Source: Flavipsychrobacter sp. (GTDB lineage Bacteria > Bacteroidota > Bacteroidia > Chitinophagales > Chitinophagaceae). From it: DNA of 64,000 bases. The notes beneath the pieces were generated by a model that was not told where the DNA came from, ran no database searches, and saw only the letters and a program-made list of their open reading frames with translations. The stretch is taken from NCBI GenBank assembly GCA_017849575.1, contig JAFIGV010000011.1:78032-142031 (forward strand). The letters run 5' to 3'. Shown piece after piece: positions 16,983 through 26,533 of this stretch. A program made the translations under genes and the position numbers. The stretch's first letter is position 1, and each line of letters begins with the position of its first letter.

Positions 16983-18538
16983 TATTTTACCTCGTGCATT
17001 AACTTTCTCACGAACGGAGAAATAACAATAATCAACACTCCGGCAATGAGTGCGTAGATAGCAAACTGATGATATCCTGCGCTGTAAACTTCAAGCTTTT
17101 GGGCAGGGGTCGCATTTTTATCCGGCGAAATTTCTGCCCCGAACAGCCCCGCCACATATTGCCCGTAGGCACTGGCCAAAAACCACATGCCCATCATAAA
17201 GCCCTGCAGCTTCGGTGTAGCCAGTTTTGTCATCAATGATAAGCCAATGGGAGATAATGCAAGCTCAGCGAAAGTGACAACAAAATAAGCCAGGGTAAAT
17301 ACATTCAGTGATGCAACACCATCGGCTCCGGCGGTAAACTTTCCGGTAAAAAACGTGTAGAAGCCAAGTCCTAAAAGCAGAAATCCGATACCGAACTTGA
17401 TAATTCCATTCGGCTCCATCTTCTTTCTGTTCAGCCAGAGCCACACCAGCCCCACCAGCGGCGCGAAGATGATCACGAAGAGAGAGTTTGCAGAATTGTT
17501 CACCATGTTGGGATCAATATGCAAGCCCAAAAGATTGGCTTTAAGGTGCTCTGCTGCATACAGGCTGAGGGATCCGCCTGCCTGTTCGAAAATCGCCCAA
17601 AACACTACGGAGAATATGATAAACACAAAAGCTGCGATTAGCTTTTCATTTTCCTTCCGGCTCAGTTTCGTCATTTCATAAATGAGGTAAACAATACTGA
17701 AGGGACCAATGAAATACATGAAATAATCGGTGTATTGGGTATTGGACACCATGGTGATGATGAGCGGAATAGATGCCAGCGCCCCGATATACACCGCATA
17801 CTCATACCATTTTTTCTGACGAAATTTCTGGTAGTCGATAGGCGCCTTCCCAATAGGTCCAAGTCCTTTATGAGTAAACAGAAAAGTAAGCAGGCTGATG
17901 GTCATCACCAGTGCCACAAGTCCAAAAGCTACATTCCATCTCAAAGCTTCTGGTATCAGCGACGAAAAAATTTCACCCTTGCCCACCCCAATCATCAGAA
18001 TACCTCCCAAAAATGCTCCGATATTGATGCCGGAATAAAACAATGAAAAACCCGCATCGCGGCGCGCATCTCCGGGCTGATAGAGCTGGCCTACCATCGA
18101 CGAAATATTGGGCTTAAAAAAACCGGTTCCGATAATAAGAAAGGCAATACCCGTGAAAAAGAAAGCTTTGGGATCTACCATCAGAATAACACTGCCGGCG
18201 ATCATAAGTAGCCCTCCCCAAAACAATGATTTTCTAAACCCGAGAATTTTATCGGCAAATAATCCGCCGATGAAGGTAAAGGCATACACCCAGGCTTGTG
18301 TGGCTCCATATTGAAGATTGGCAGTGTCTTTAGCCATACCCAATTGATAAACCATGAAGAAAGTGAGCATGCCCCGCATTCCGTAAAAACAGAAACGCTC
18401 CCACATTTCGGAGAAAAACAAGGCCCAGATTTGCTTTGGGTATTTTCCCTGGAAATTCTGGATTTGATCCAGTGCAGGATCGTTGGTGCTACTGATCAGC
18501 TCCGTACCTTCATTATTGCCTACTGCAGATGGTTGCAT
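16982..18538 (-). CDS. POT-family peptide/proton symporter (first copy)
   Basis: A 518-residue major-facilitator protein with roughly a dozen or more membrane segments. The POT signature is complete: the helix 1 motif SEMWERFCFYGMRGML (ExxERFxYY type) and GTGFFKPNISSMVGQLY. It imports di- and tripeptides with protons across the inner membrane. The N-terminus has an extended cytoplasmic lead of about 35 residues; the ATG at 18538 is the first in frame. It is the first gene of the operon with ispD and a hypothetical protein. A second paralogue lies at 47334-48755. Confidence 0.92.
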   Translation of the reverse strand: MQPSAVGNNEGTELISSTNDPALDQIQNFQGKYPKQIWALFFSEMWERFCFYGMRGMLTFFMVYQLGMAKDTANLQYGATQAWVYAFTFIGGLFADKILGFRKSLFWGGLLMIAGSVILMVDPKAFFFTGIAFLIIGTGFFKPNISSMVGQLYQPGDARRDAGFSLFYSGINIGAFLGGILMIGVGKGEIFSSLIPEALRWNVAFGLVALVMTISLLTFLFTHKGLGPIGKAPIDYQKFRQKKWYEYAVYIGALASIPLIITMVSNTQYTDYFMYFIGPFSIVYLIYEMTKLSRKENEKLIAAFVFIIFSVVFWAIFEQAGGSLSLYAAEHLKANLLGLHIDPNMVNNSANSLFVIIFAPLVGLVWLWLNRKKMEPNGIIKFGIGFLLLGLGFYTFFTGKFTAGADGVASLNVFTLAYFVVTFAELALSPIGLSLMTKLATPKLQGFMMGMWFLASAYGQYVAGLFGAEISPDKNATPAQKLEVYSAGYHQFAIYALIAGVLIIVISPFVRKLMHEVK

Positions 18539-18616
18539 GCGCCGGTTTTTTTGAAGGGTACAAGATATTTACTTTTTCGGAACCAAATTTGCCCGTTGCA
18601 GGACAGCGTTTGCAAA

Positions 18617-18934
18617 ATGACTCGCATTTACATCAAAGAGAATTCTATGCTGGCAAAAATGGCCGCAGGCTATCGCAAATCCGGAAGGATGGCCATGGTG
18701 TTGGGTAAAACCATCCATCTTTATGGCGTTAGTCGCAAGCAGTTTCTGGCAGAGAAAAATTGGGTTCAGCACGAACTAAAACATATTGAACAGTTTGAGC
18801 GATTGGGATACCTGAGATTTTTGGCCCGGTACGCCTGGCTTTCATACAAATACGGCTACTACAATCACCCCATGGAGCAAGAGGCGAGACGTGCAGAAAA
18901 AGAACCCCTCGGAACGCAGAAATATTATTGGTAA
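18617..18934 (+). CDS. Small DUF4157-like protein with HELKH motif
   Basis: A 105-residue protein. The ATG at 18617 is preferred over a longer frame because the longer part overlaps the divergent POT gene. The centre reads NWVQHELKHIEQFERLG, an HExxH-like zinc motif (HELKH) with downstream MEQEARRAEKE, matching the DUF4157 / extracellular-contractile-injection core domain, here as a minimal stand-alone form. There is no signal peptide. Whether it is an active protease is unknown. Confidence 0.65.
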   Translation: MTRIYIKENSMLAKMAAGYRKSGRMAMVLGKTIHLYGVSRKQFLAEKNWVQHELKHIEQFERLGYLRFLARYAWLSYKYGYYNHPMEQEARRAEKEPLGTQKYYW

Positions 18935-18976
18935 AAAATCCAAAAGACCTCATTTCATTTTGTGGCTGCACCCTAT

Positions 18977-18984
18977 TATCTTTG
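18977..18984 (+). promoter_or_regulatory. -7 box upstream of the 2TM gene
   Basis: TATCTTTG, perfect TAnnTTTG, 20 bases before the ATG at 19005. A TTTG at 18959-18962 is closer (14 bases) than the usual spacing. Confidence 0.5.
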
Positions 18985-19004
18985 CGCAAAATCAAAAAGT
19001 TACG

Positions 19005-19256
19005 ATGCCTCGTAAAGTTGTTCCTACTGCCGGCCAAAAGCGCACGTTCTTCATTCATTTTGTTGTATTTGCCATTGCTACGGTGATTATGGTGATGATT
19101 CACAAAAAACAAGGCGAACATCATTGGGCTTATCCCTGGCATGCATGGATCATTGCTGCATGGGGACTGTCGCTGATCGGGCATGGCTGCGCTGTATTTA
19201 CCAGCTACGAAGACAAAGGAATGGAAGAATACCATCGCCAGGAACATAACGGTTAA
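19005..19256 (+). CDS. 2TM-domain small membrane protein
   Basis: An 83-residue protein with two hydrophobic helices (FFIHFVVFAIATVIMVMI and WIIAAWGLSLIGHGCAVF) joined by a short loop HKKQGEHHWAYPWH. This is the layout of the 2TM domain family found alone or in fusions to regulators. The ATG at 19005 is chosen over one at 18891 because a promoter box lies between them. It is an inner-membrane protein of unknown role. It lies upstream of a large hybrid histidine kinase, which may be coincidental. Confidence 0.72.
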   Translation: MPRKVVPTAGQKRTFFIHFVVFAIATVIMVMIHKKQGEHHWAYPWHAWIIAAWGLSLIGHGCAVFTSYEDKGMEEYHRQEHNG

Positions 19257-19331
19257 TCCTTGACCGGAATAACCGGTGAAACTAAAATAACATGATGACC
19301 TCTTGCATGAACGCAGGGGGTTTTTATTTTT

Positions 19332-21983
19332 ATGAAAACGAATATCGCTATCATGGACACGCCACGTCTTAAACAGTTGCAGCAGGAATTTGACGCTTTA
19401 ACCGACGATGTAGAAAAAATAGATAAGATGGTGGACATGGCCGTTGAGCTCCGCAATTTTGATGTGGAGCGTGCAGCCACGCTGGCAGATGAGATCATCG
19501 AACAGTCGAAGAAAATAGCCTACAAGCGGGGCGAAGGAAGGGGTTACAACCTGAAAGGGTCTTGCTACTGGCTGCAGGGCGATTATGAGCTGGGACTGGA
19601 GACTCTGCACCGGGCCAGCGCGCTTGCCAAAAAAGCCCACGACCGGAGTCTCGAAGCCCGTATCCTCGCCAACTTCGGAAATATATACCGCGACCTGGGC
19701 GACCTGAGCAATGCCTTAAGTTATTACGAAAGCGCTCTTGCCATCAACGAAGAACTTGGCGATGAATTCTTACAGTCTGTAAACCTCACCAGCATCTCAA
19801 ATCTGCTGTACGATCTTAATGATTACGACAGTGCGCTGGAATATGCGCTGCGCTGCCTGCCAATCTTCGAAAAGGCTCATGACTCAAGCCGGCTTATTTC
19901 TATCTACAATACGCTTGGAAACATCTACTTTAAGCAGGAGCAGTTTCGTGAGGCCCTCCGTTACTTCGAAGAGAATCGCCGGCAATCGGAGCCCGAAACC
20001 GCGGCATGCATCATGGCTGAAAGCGGCATGGGTAAGGTGTACTACAAGATGCACGACTTTCCCAATGCAGATCGTTATCTGAGGGAGGCGCTCGACAAGG
20101 CGCAAAAAATGGGCAATGTAGAAGTGCAGATCATTTGCCATTTCTACCTGGGTCGTATGCTCATGGATGAAAGCGATCAGCGTCAGGCTTTGCACTACCT
20201 GGAATCTGCTTTGATACTGGCCGACGAATACTCCAGACGACATGATGTAATGAGCGTACATGAGTTGCTTTCGGCCTTATACGATCAGATGGGAAATATC
20301 CCTAAGGCTTTCCACCACCTTAAAGCTTATGAAAAACTGAAAGAAGAAATTTTCAAACAAACCACGTTCAATAAACTGCGCAATTTGCAGATAAGGCAAC
20401 AAATAGAGCTGGCACGAAAAGAGAAAGAAGTTGCCGAAAAAACAGCGCAGCTAAAACAACAGTTCATGGCCAATATGAGCCATGAAATCCGCACACCGAT
20501 GAATGCCATTGTGGGCATGACCCGGCTGCTGCTGGGTAAAGAACCCCGCGAAGATCAGATGCGCTATCTGCGCGCCATTCAGCAGTCTGCAGACAACCTG
20601 CTGGTCATCATAAACGACATCCTTGATCTTTCTAAGATCGAAGCCGGCAAAATTGTGATCGAACAAACAGATTTTTCGCTGCGCGAAGTGGTGCAAAGTG
20701 TGCGCGATATGCTGATGCTGAAAGCAGAAGAAAAACAAATAGGACTGAAGATTGACATGGATGAATCCATCCCTCAAAGATTGGTGGGCGACCCTACACG
20801 TATCAATCAGATATTGATCAACCTGGCGGGAAACGCCGTGAAATTTACCGACAAAGGTTTCGTTGAAGTAAAAACCACGATCATTAAGCAGGAAGAAAAA
20901 CGGTATTGGCTTCAGTTCGACATCATCGACACCGGCATTGGCATAGCCCCCGACTACGTGGATAAGATATTCGAAAGCTTCACACAGGCAGGCACTGATG
21001 TAGCCCGAAAATTTGGCGGTACGGGTTTGGGGCTGACCATCTCCAAACAACTTGCTACCTTGATGCATGGAGACATCAGCGTTCGTAGCGAACTGGGCAA
21101 AGGCACAACTTTTACGGTGGTCATACCCATGGACGAATCGGAAATACAGACCGCAAGAGGTAACCACAAAGTAGTGGATGAGGATACGATGAAGAAACTG
21201 AACAAGGTGAAACTATTGCTGGTAGAAGACAATGAGTTTAACCGAATGGTGGCTGAAGACACGCTGAAGGAGTTGATACCGGACATTATCATAGACATTG
21301 CTGTAAATGGCAAAGAGGCGGTAGCCAGAGTGCAGGACAATAACTACGACGTAGTGCTGATGGATATCCAGATGCCGGTCATGGATGGCGTAGCTGCCAC
21401 ACGGGCGATCCGGGAGCTCAACGCACCTGCGAAAGAAACGCGCATTATCGCCATGACTGCCAATGTGCTGCAGGAGGACGTGCAGCAATACTTCAAAGCA
21501 GGCATGAATGCGTATGTTTCCAAACCCTTCCATACGGATGAGCTGCTGTTGAAAATGGCAAATGTGCTGGAAGGCAAATCTCTGCATACTGCCAAACCTC
21601 TGCAGGCCGCTGCGGAGCCGGCGCCGCAGGCACCCGCCCTTCCGGATATCGTTACCGACATGCAGTTTTTACGTCAGTTTACAGGCGGCAATAAAGAGAA
21701 AATGAACAAATACATTGGGATGTTTCTCGAAAACGGTCCCCGTTTGCTCAAACAAATAGACGATGCCTTTGCGATAAAAGATTTCAACAACGTGAAGATT
21801 GCCGCACACTCGCTCAAACCACAGCTTTCGTACATGGGCGTAAAGGAAGAGATCAGTCATATTTTTCTGATTGAGCAAACCGCCAGTGAGGCGGGCCATT
21901 CAGACCGGTTACCTCCGCTTATTGCCAATCTCAATCGCGTATGCTCCAAAGCATTTGATGAACTGAATCAGTTTAAGGGCTGA
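19332..21983 (+). CDS. Hybrid histidine kinase with TPR sensor, receiver and Hpt domains
   Basis: An 883-residue cytoplasmic signalling protein without membrane segments. Residues about 60-340 are TPR repeats (for example SLEARILANFGNIYRDLGD); a short coiled coil follows. The kinase domain has H384 in MSHEIRTPMNAIVGM, then the ATP-binding N box, GTGLGLTISKQLA and the usual G boxes. A receiver follows with the phospho-acceptor D678 in VVLMDIQMPVMDG, then an Hpt domain with H826 in AAHSLKPQ. It is thus a complete phosphorelay in one chain. The downstream membrane-anchored receiver is a plausible final acceptor. Confidence 0.93.
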   Translation: MKTNIAIMDTPRLKQLQQEFDALTDDVEKIDKMVDMAVELRNFDVERAATLADEIIEQSKKIAYKRGEGRGYNLKGSCYWLQGDYELGLETLHRASALAKKAHDRSLEARILANFGNIYRDLGDLSNALSYYESALAINEELGDEFLQSVNLTSISNLLYDLNDYDSALEYALRCLPIFEKAHDSSRLISIYNTLGNIYFKQEQFREALRYFEENRRQSEPETAACIMAESGMGKVYYKMHDFPNADRYLREALDKAQKMGNVEVQIICHFYLGRMLMDESDQRQALHYLESALILADEYSRRHDVMSVHELLSALYDQMGNIPKAFHHLKAYEKLKEEIFKQTTFNKLRNLQIRQQIELARKEKEVAEKTAQLKQQFMANMSHEIRTPMNAIVGMTRLLLGKEPREDQMRYLRAIQQSADNLLVIINDILDLSKIEAGKIVIEQTDFSLREVVQSVRDMLMLKAEEKQIGLKIDMDESIPQRLVGDPTRINQILINLAGNAVKFTDKGFVEVKTTIIKQEEKRYWLQFDIIDTGIGIAPDYVDKIFESFTQAGTDVARKFGGTGLGLTISKQLATLMHGDISVRSELGKGTTFTVVIPMDESEIQTARGNHKVVDEDTMKKLNKVKLLLVEDNEFNRMVAEDTLKELIPDIIIDIAVNGKEAVARVQDNNYDVVLMDIQMPVMDGVAATRAIRELNAPAKETRIIAMTANVLQEDVQQYFKAGMNAYVSKPFHTDELLLKMANVLEGKSLHTAKPLQAAAEPAPQAPALPDIVTDMQFLRQFTGGNKEKMNKYIGMFLENGPRLLKQIDDAFAIKDFNNVKIAAHSLKPQLSYMGVKEEISHIFLIEQTASEAGHSDRLPPLIANLNRVCSKAFDELNQFKG

Positions 21984-22118
21984 TGCAGAGCAGCATATTC
22001 CGAAATGGCGTATTGCAACTTTGTAGCCGTTTTTCCGGGTGTGATGAACATCATCCATAAACCATTTTAGTTTCTGATATTTTTTTCTATTTTTCTACGA
22101 AATTGAACTTCACAAATC

Positions 22119-22640
22119 ATGGCAGACAAGCGCTATATATTTCTGGTCGATGACGAACCGATACAGAATGAAATGCTGAAAGATTACCTGAACGAACGTT
22201 TTATCTACGAAATAAAAACTTTCGATAATGGTGAAGAAATGTTGAAAAGTATGGATCTCAAACCCGAGATCATGGTGCTCGACTACCACCTCAGCGCCCA
22301 CAAACCCGACGCAAAAAACGGCGTTGAAATCCTGAAACTGGTAAAGGAGAGACACCCGGAGGTACAGGTCATCATGCTGTCGGGGCAGGATAAGATAGAT
22401 GTAGCCATTGATAGTATGAAGTATGGCGCCTACGACTATGTTGTAAAAGGTGAAACCGCTTTTTCGCGAACCGAAAACATCATCAATAATATCAGCGAGC
22501 TGCACAAAGTAAAAACGATCAACAAAGCCTATCGCAATACGATAGCACTACTGGGCGGAGCCATCATTTTGATCATCGCCATCACACTTTGGCTCTACTT
22601 TTTCACGGATGCATTCAGTCATGCGTATGTGAATCCATAA
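22119..22640 (+). CDS. Stand-alone receiver domain with C-terminal membrane anchor
   Basis: A 173-residue protein. Residues 1-125 are a response-regulator receiver with the acidic pair in FLVDDEP, phospho-acceptor D55 in MVLDYHLSA, the switch serine in MLSGQDK and K in YVVKGE. Instead of a DNA-binding output it ends in one hydrophobic helix (TIALLGGAIILIIAITLWLYFF) with a short tail, so it should be tethered to the inner membrane with the receiver in the cytoplasm. It lies 135 bases after the hybrid kinase, which makes it a likely phosphate sink or membrane-localised effector. Confidence 0.88.
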   Translation: MADKRYIFLVDDEPIQNEMLKDYLNERFIYEIKTFDNGEEMLKSMDLKPEIMVLDYHLSAHKPDAKNGVEILKLVKERHPEVQVIMLSGQDKIDVAIDSMKYGAYDYVVKGETAFSRTENIINNISELHKVKTINKAYRNTIALLGGAIILIIAITLWLYFFTDAFSHAYVNP

Positions 22641-22679
22641 ATCTTTCTCAACTTACATAGAGTATAGGCAGCACTTCTT

Positions 22680-22687
22680 TAGATTTG
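22680..22687 (+). promoter_or_regulatory. -7 box upstream of the aminotransferase gene
   Basis: TAGATTTG, a TAnnTTTG match, 34 bases before the ATG at 22722. No clear -33 TTG. Confidence 0.45.
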
Positions 22688-22721
22688 CTGCTTATTTATT
22701 TCTGTATCTCAAAACAGCAAG

Positions 22722-23912
22722 ATGATTTTAGCCAGCCGACTTGATAGAATTCAGGAACCGCAAACCATAAAAATGGCCAAACTCGGCCGGGAACTGAGAG
22801 CGGGTGGTGCCAATATTATAGACCTCAGCCTGGGTGAGCCAGACTTTATTACCCCTGCACATATCTGCCAGGCAGCTACGCAAGCCATGGAACAGGGCTT
22901 TACCAAATACACCCCTGTAGTGGGCATTCCCGAACTACGGACGGCGATTTGTGAAAAACTGAAACGAGATAATAACCTTGACTATACACCGGAGCAGATT
23001 ATTGTTTCCACGGGCGCAAAACAATCTTTGGCCAACGCGGTCTTATGCCTCATCAATCCCGGCGACGAAGTAATCATACCTACACCATATTGGGTTACTT
23101 ACAGCGCACTGGTTGCTTTGGCCGAGGGTACGGTAAAGTACATTCCCTGCACTATAGACGCTGATTTCAAGCTTACGCCCGGTCAGCTCGAGGCCGCTAT
23201 TACTCCTGCTACCCGCTTATTTATTTTTTCCTCCCCCTGCAACCCTACCGGCAGCGTTTATAGTCGCGAAGAACTGGAAGCCCTGGCAGACGTCTTTTTG
23301 CGGCATCCCCATGTGGCCATCATCAGCGATGAGATATATGAGTACATCAACTACTCAGGCGCACACCAAAGTATCGCTCAGTTCCAAGGATTAAAGGACC
23401 GTGTGATTATTGTCAATGGCATGTCTAAAGGATTTGCCATGACCGGCTGGCGACTGGGATACCTTGCAGGGCCGGTAGATCTGGTGCAGGCTTGTGAAAA
23501 GTTTCAGGGTCAGTTCACTTCCGGTGCCAACTCCATTACACAACGTGCCGCCATTACGGCGCTCCGCAGCTCGCTGGAGCCCACACAGACCATGACAAAA
23601 GCCTTTCGCGAAAGAAGAGATTATGTAATAGACGCTCTTGCCAAAATGCCTGGCATAAAGATCAACAAGCCCGAAGGTGCTTTTTATGCGTTTCCGAACG
23701 TTTCGAGCTTTTTCGGAAAAACTGATGGCAGCACAGTCATAAAAAACGATGAGGACTTGTCTATGTACCTTCTTCACAAAGCCCATGTGAGCACTGTCAA
23801 TGGTGCCGCTTTTGGCAATGATCAGTGTATCCGCATTTCATTCGCCACTTCAATGGAAAACCTCCGTGAGGCGATGGACAGAATGGCCAAAGCGCTTGCT
23901 GCGCTTCACTAA
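22722..23912 (+). CDS. PLP-dependent class I aminotransferase (aspartate-aminotransferase-like)
   Basis: A 396-residue fold-type I aminotransferase. Recognisable elements are LSLGEPDFITP near the N-terminus, ISTGAKQS-type region (VSTGAKQSLANAV), SSPCNPTGSVYS, IISDEIYEYI, the Schiff-base lysine in MSKGFAMTGWRLGY and the C-terminal arginine in DQCIRISFAT. It most likely interconverts aspartate or a related amino acid with 2-oxoglutarate. Substrate specificity cannot be fixed by eye. It appears to be a single-gene unit in the cytoplasm. Confidence 0.9.
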   Translation: MILASRLDRIQEPQTIKMAKLGRELRAGGANIIDLSLGEPDFITPAHICQAATQAMEQGFTKYTPVVGIPELRTAICEKLKRDNNLDYTPEQIIVSTGAKQSLANAVLCLINPGDEVIIPTPYWVTYSALVALAEGTVKYIPCTIDADFKLTPGQLEAAITPATRLFIFSSPCNPTGSVYSREELEALADVFLRHPHVAIISDEIYEYINYSGAHQSIAQFQGLKDRVIIVNGMSKGFAMTGWRLGYLAGPVDLVQACEKFQGQFTSGANSITQRAAITALRSSLEPTQTMTKAFRERRDYVIDALAKMPGIKINKPEGAFYAFPNVSSFFGKTDGSTVIKNDEDLSMYLLHKAHVSTVNGAAFGNDQCIRISFATSMENLREAMDRMAKALAALH

Positions 23913-23972
23913 TGACCCTTAGCGTTGCCTGTTCTGAAAGTGTATAAGCAACATTCGGCTGAGTGCCGGCAT

Positions 23973-24329
23973 TTAGTTCCTGTTGTATCTGCTGGCTTCT
24001 TCGTTGATCTGTGGTATCATGCGGATGTATATTGTATCAAGATCTTCGGGGTGTTTCTTATACCAGTCGAGCGCTTGTAAGAAGCCTTCGGGTGTTAGCT
24101 TGTAGTGTGTGAAAATAGCCTGATAGTAAGCGGCAAGCGAATCGAGGTTACGCTCCTGATTATGGTGGTTGCTATCCTTCGGCAATTGCATACTGTAGGC
24201 TTCGGCAAGATGGATATCGTACAGAACCTGTTGCATTTTTTCGGGCGTCAGCGGAGGCTGTTCCCGGGTGCTGCAAGCGTTAAATATTGCTGCTGCAAGC
24301 ATGCTGAAGAAAAGTGTCTTTCGTTGCAT
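23973..24329 (-). CDS. DUF4296 lipoprotein
   Basis: A 118-residue protein with a lipobox (LAAAIFNACST), so it is lipid-anchored after C19. The mature part (LTPEKMQQVLYDIHLAEAYS, then YYQAIFTHYKLTPEGFLQAL) matches the DUF4296 family of Bacteroidota, a small helical domain of unknown function. It starts one base after the end of the PorD-like gene, so it is the third gene of the coaBC-porD-DUF4296 operon. Confidence 0.85.
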   Translation of the reverse strand: MQRKTLFFSMLAAAIFNACSTREQPPLTPEKMQQVLYDIHLAEAYSMQLPKDSNHHNQERNLDSLAAYYQAIFTHYKLTPEGFLQALDWYKKHPEDLDTIYIRMIPQINEEASRYNRN

Positions 24330-24330
24330 A

Positions 24331-25251
24331 TTATCTGATCAATGCCTGGTATTTGGTAGTATTAGGCACATCCATGGCAGAGAGCATATTGACGAATGGT
24401 GTGCGTTGCTCGCGCTGTAGCTGACCGACCACTTTGGCTACCTCGTCGCTTTTGGCATTGAAGAAAAATTGTATCAAAAGAGAGCTGGGATTCTCGCGGT
24501 TTACCTGATTAAGTTTGGGTATGCTACCGAGCATCATCTGCCGCGCCTCTTCCGGTTTGGCATACATATTATCGAGGCCCTGCCGGTGCCACGAATAAAG
24601 TGTTTTTCTTACTTCAGAAAAGCGCGGACTTTGTATCTGATCGACCAGCCAATATCTGTTTTTGTTGCCTTCTACCGCCTTCCATCCCGACACGCCCTTA
24701 TCTTCGGGTGCATTGTTGACTACATTCTGAGCACGTTTATAAAAAGCAGAGCCGCCGTTCAGAGCGTAGCTGTCATAGTCCAAACCCAGCACCATATAGG
24801 CGTAGTAGGCGAGAATGGCTGTGAGGTTTGAGGCCAGCGGATCGTTACCCACTACGCGGTTGTCATCAAACTGAAAGGGAGTAAACTGTGAATAACGAAA
24901 TACCACATCACGATCTACATAATTAATCAGCGGGCTGGTGTAGCTGGAATTAAATACAGGCCTCGAAGACTGAATCGTAAGCGTCGCATTGTAGATGTCA
25001 TCGTCTGCCGACTTGCTCGTAAGATTCAGCATCAGGTTGACTTCTATCCGCTCATTTATTCCATAGTCATCGGTCGTCCACTTCCGGGTATTCATAAAGT
25101 CGGAAATAGACTTTTCCATTGTTTTAAAAACCTGCTTATCTACATTGAGTATGGCAGCACTCAGCACTTTTACCTTGCAGTTAAGCTCCTGAGCTCCCGC
25201 AAGGCCATAACACATAAGCGCCAACATACAACTAAACAACTTCTTCAACAT
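24331..25251 (-). CDS. porD: PorD-like type IX secretion protein (DUF4835)
   Basis: A 306-residue secreted protein with a signal peptide (LFSCMLALMCYGLAGAQ). The beginning of the mature chain, ELNCKVKVLSAAILNVDKQ, and the body (YVDRDVVFRYSQFTPFQFDD, then YAYMVLGLDYDSYALNGG) are characteristic of the DUF4835 family, named PorD for its part in the gingipain (type IX) secretion phenotype. Its exact role is not settled. The ATG lies 20 bases inside coaBC, an overlap and order conserved in Bacteroidota. It fits with a type IX substrate at 52.3 kb. Confidence 0.88.
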   Translation of the reverse strand: MLKKLFSCMLALMCYGLAGAQELNCKVKVLSAAILNVDKQVFKTMEKSISDFMNTRKWTTDDYGINERIEVNLMLNLTSKSADDDIYNATLTIQSSRPVFNSSYTSPLINYVDRDVVFRYSQFTPFQFDDNRVVGNDPLASNLTAILAYYAYMVLGLDYDSYALNGGSAFYKRAQNVVNNAPEDKGVSGWKAVEGNKNRYWLVDQIQSPRFSEVRKTLYSWHRQGLDNMYAKPEEARQMMLGSIPKLNQVNRENPSSLLIQFFFNAKSDEVAKVVGQLQREQRTPFVNMLSAMDVPNTTKYQALIR

Positions 25252-26449
25252 GTCTCAGCTTCAAAATATAGTTTACAATTTCGCCAGCAATACGGGCTTT
25301 CGTATCAAGCGGCAAGGGAATCACATTCCCTTCTTTGTCAATCATGGTTACTTTATTGGTTTCGTGTCCAAAACCAGCACCCTCGTCTTTGAGTGAATTC
25401 AGAATAACAAGATCGGCATTTTTAGTCGCGAGTTTCTTTCGGGCATTCTCCAGTTCGTTGCTGGTTTCCAGCGCAAACCCCACAAGCAATTGTCCGGAAC
25501 GTTTACTTGCCCCCAGCGATGATAGTATATCTGTGGTCTTTACCAATGATAGTTCTAACGCATCTCCGGTCTTCTTTATTTTGTCTTCGGCCTTGTTTGC
25601 CGGGCGGTAATCGGCTACGGCTGCGGCTAAAACGCTTATGGCAGCCCGGGGAAACACCTCCTGGCAGGCTTCATACATTTGGGCGGCACTTTCCACAGGC
25701 ACTGTATGTATGCGGGGATGTACTGCCGATAAGGTGGTAGGGCCGAGTACGAGGGTCACCTCTGCGCCCTTTTTTGCAAGGGCTTCCGCCAGGGCTATCC
25801 CCATTTTCCCGGTCGAAAAATTACCTATGAAACGAACCGGATCGAGCCTCTCATAGGTTGGCCCTGCAGTAACTAATGCGTGGAGGCCACTCAGAGGCAA
25901 ATCTTCCCGATCAGAAAAATATTCTTCAAGATATCGAACGATATTTTCCGGCTGTGCCATCCTGCCGGCCCCAATGAGGCCACTGGCCAATTCGCCGTGC
26001 TCTACCGGAATGATGATATTGCCATACTCCTGCAACTGTGACAAATTTCTCCGAGTGGCGGGATGCATCCACATATCTTCATCCATAGCTGGCGCAACAA
26101 ACACAGGACAGGCGGCGGAAAGGTAAACCGCACAAACAAGATTGTCGCAGAGTCCACCAGCTAACCGGGCCATAGTGTTGGCACTGCATGGCGCCACCAG
26201 TATGGCATCTGCCCATCTGCCCATTTCTACATGGTTATTCCATGCGTCACCATCGCTAACGTTGCTATGAACTTTGTGTTTGGATACTGTAGATAGTGCC
26301 AGAGGGCTCACAAACTGGGTTGATGCTGGTGTCATGATCACCCGGACATCGGCACCGCTTTTTATCAGCAGTCGCACCAGCTCGGGTGTCTTGTATGCTG
26401 CTATACTTCCCGTAACGGCGAGTATTATTTTTTTGCCTTCCAATTGCAT
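25232..26449 (-). CDS. coaBC: Bifunctional phosphopantothenoylcysteine decarboxylase / phosphopantothenate-cysteine ligase
   Basis: A 405-residue CoA-pathway enzyme. The ATG at 26449 is chosen because MQLEGKKIILAVTGSIAAYK is the normal N-terminus; an upstream ATG at 26488 would add 13 unusual residues. The N-terminal flavoprotein decarboxylase has the substrate loop VAPCSANTMARLAGG, H in MGRWADAILVAP context and PAMDEDMW. The ligase half starts ALVTAGPTYERLDPVRF and shows SVLAAAVADYRP and the KIKK motif. Both halves are complete, so it converts 4'-phosphopantothenate to 4'-phosphopantetheine. First gene of the porD operon. Confidence 0.94.
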   Translation of the reverse strand: MQLEGKKIILAVTGSIAAYKTPELVRLLIKSGADVRVIMTPASTQFVSPLALSTVSKHKVHSNVSDGDAWNNHVEMGRWADAILVAPCSANTMARLAGGLCDNLVCAVYLSAACPVFVAPAMDEDMWMHPATRRNLSQLQEYGNIIIPVEHGELASGLIGAGRMAQPENIVRYLEEYFSDREDLPLSGLHALVTAGPTYERLDPVRFIGNFSTGKMGIALAEALAKKGAEVTLVLGPTTLSAVHPRIHTVPVESAAQMYEACQEVFPRAAISVLAAAVADYRPANKAEDKIKKTGDALELSLVKTTDILSSLGASKRSGQLLVGFALETSNELENARKKLATKNADLVILNSLKDEGAGFGHETNKVTMIDKEGNVIPLPLDTKARIAGEIVNYILKLRHVEEVV

Positions 26450-26533
26450 GGAGCGTTCTCCCGGCTCTTGTTTTTTGCCGTGCTGCAAGGTACATCTTTT
26501 TCAAAATGACAATGGGAAAGACAAGTTAATATG

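Noticed and set aside
18296..18616. Upstream extension of the HELKH protein
   Set aside because: It would overlap the divergent POT transporter gene by over 200 bases and adds no plausible domain; the ATG at 18617 is a better start.
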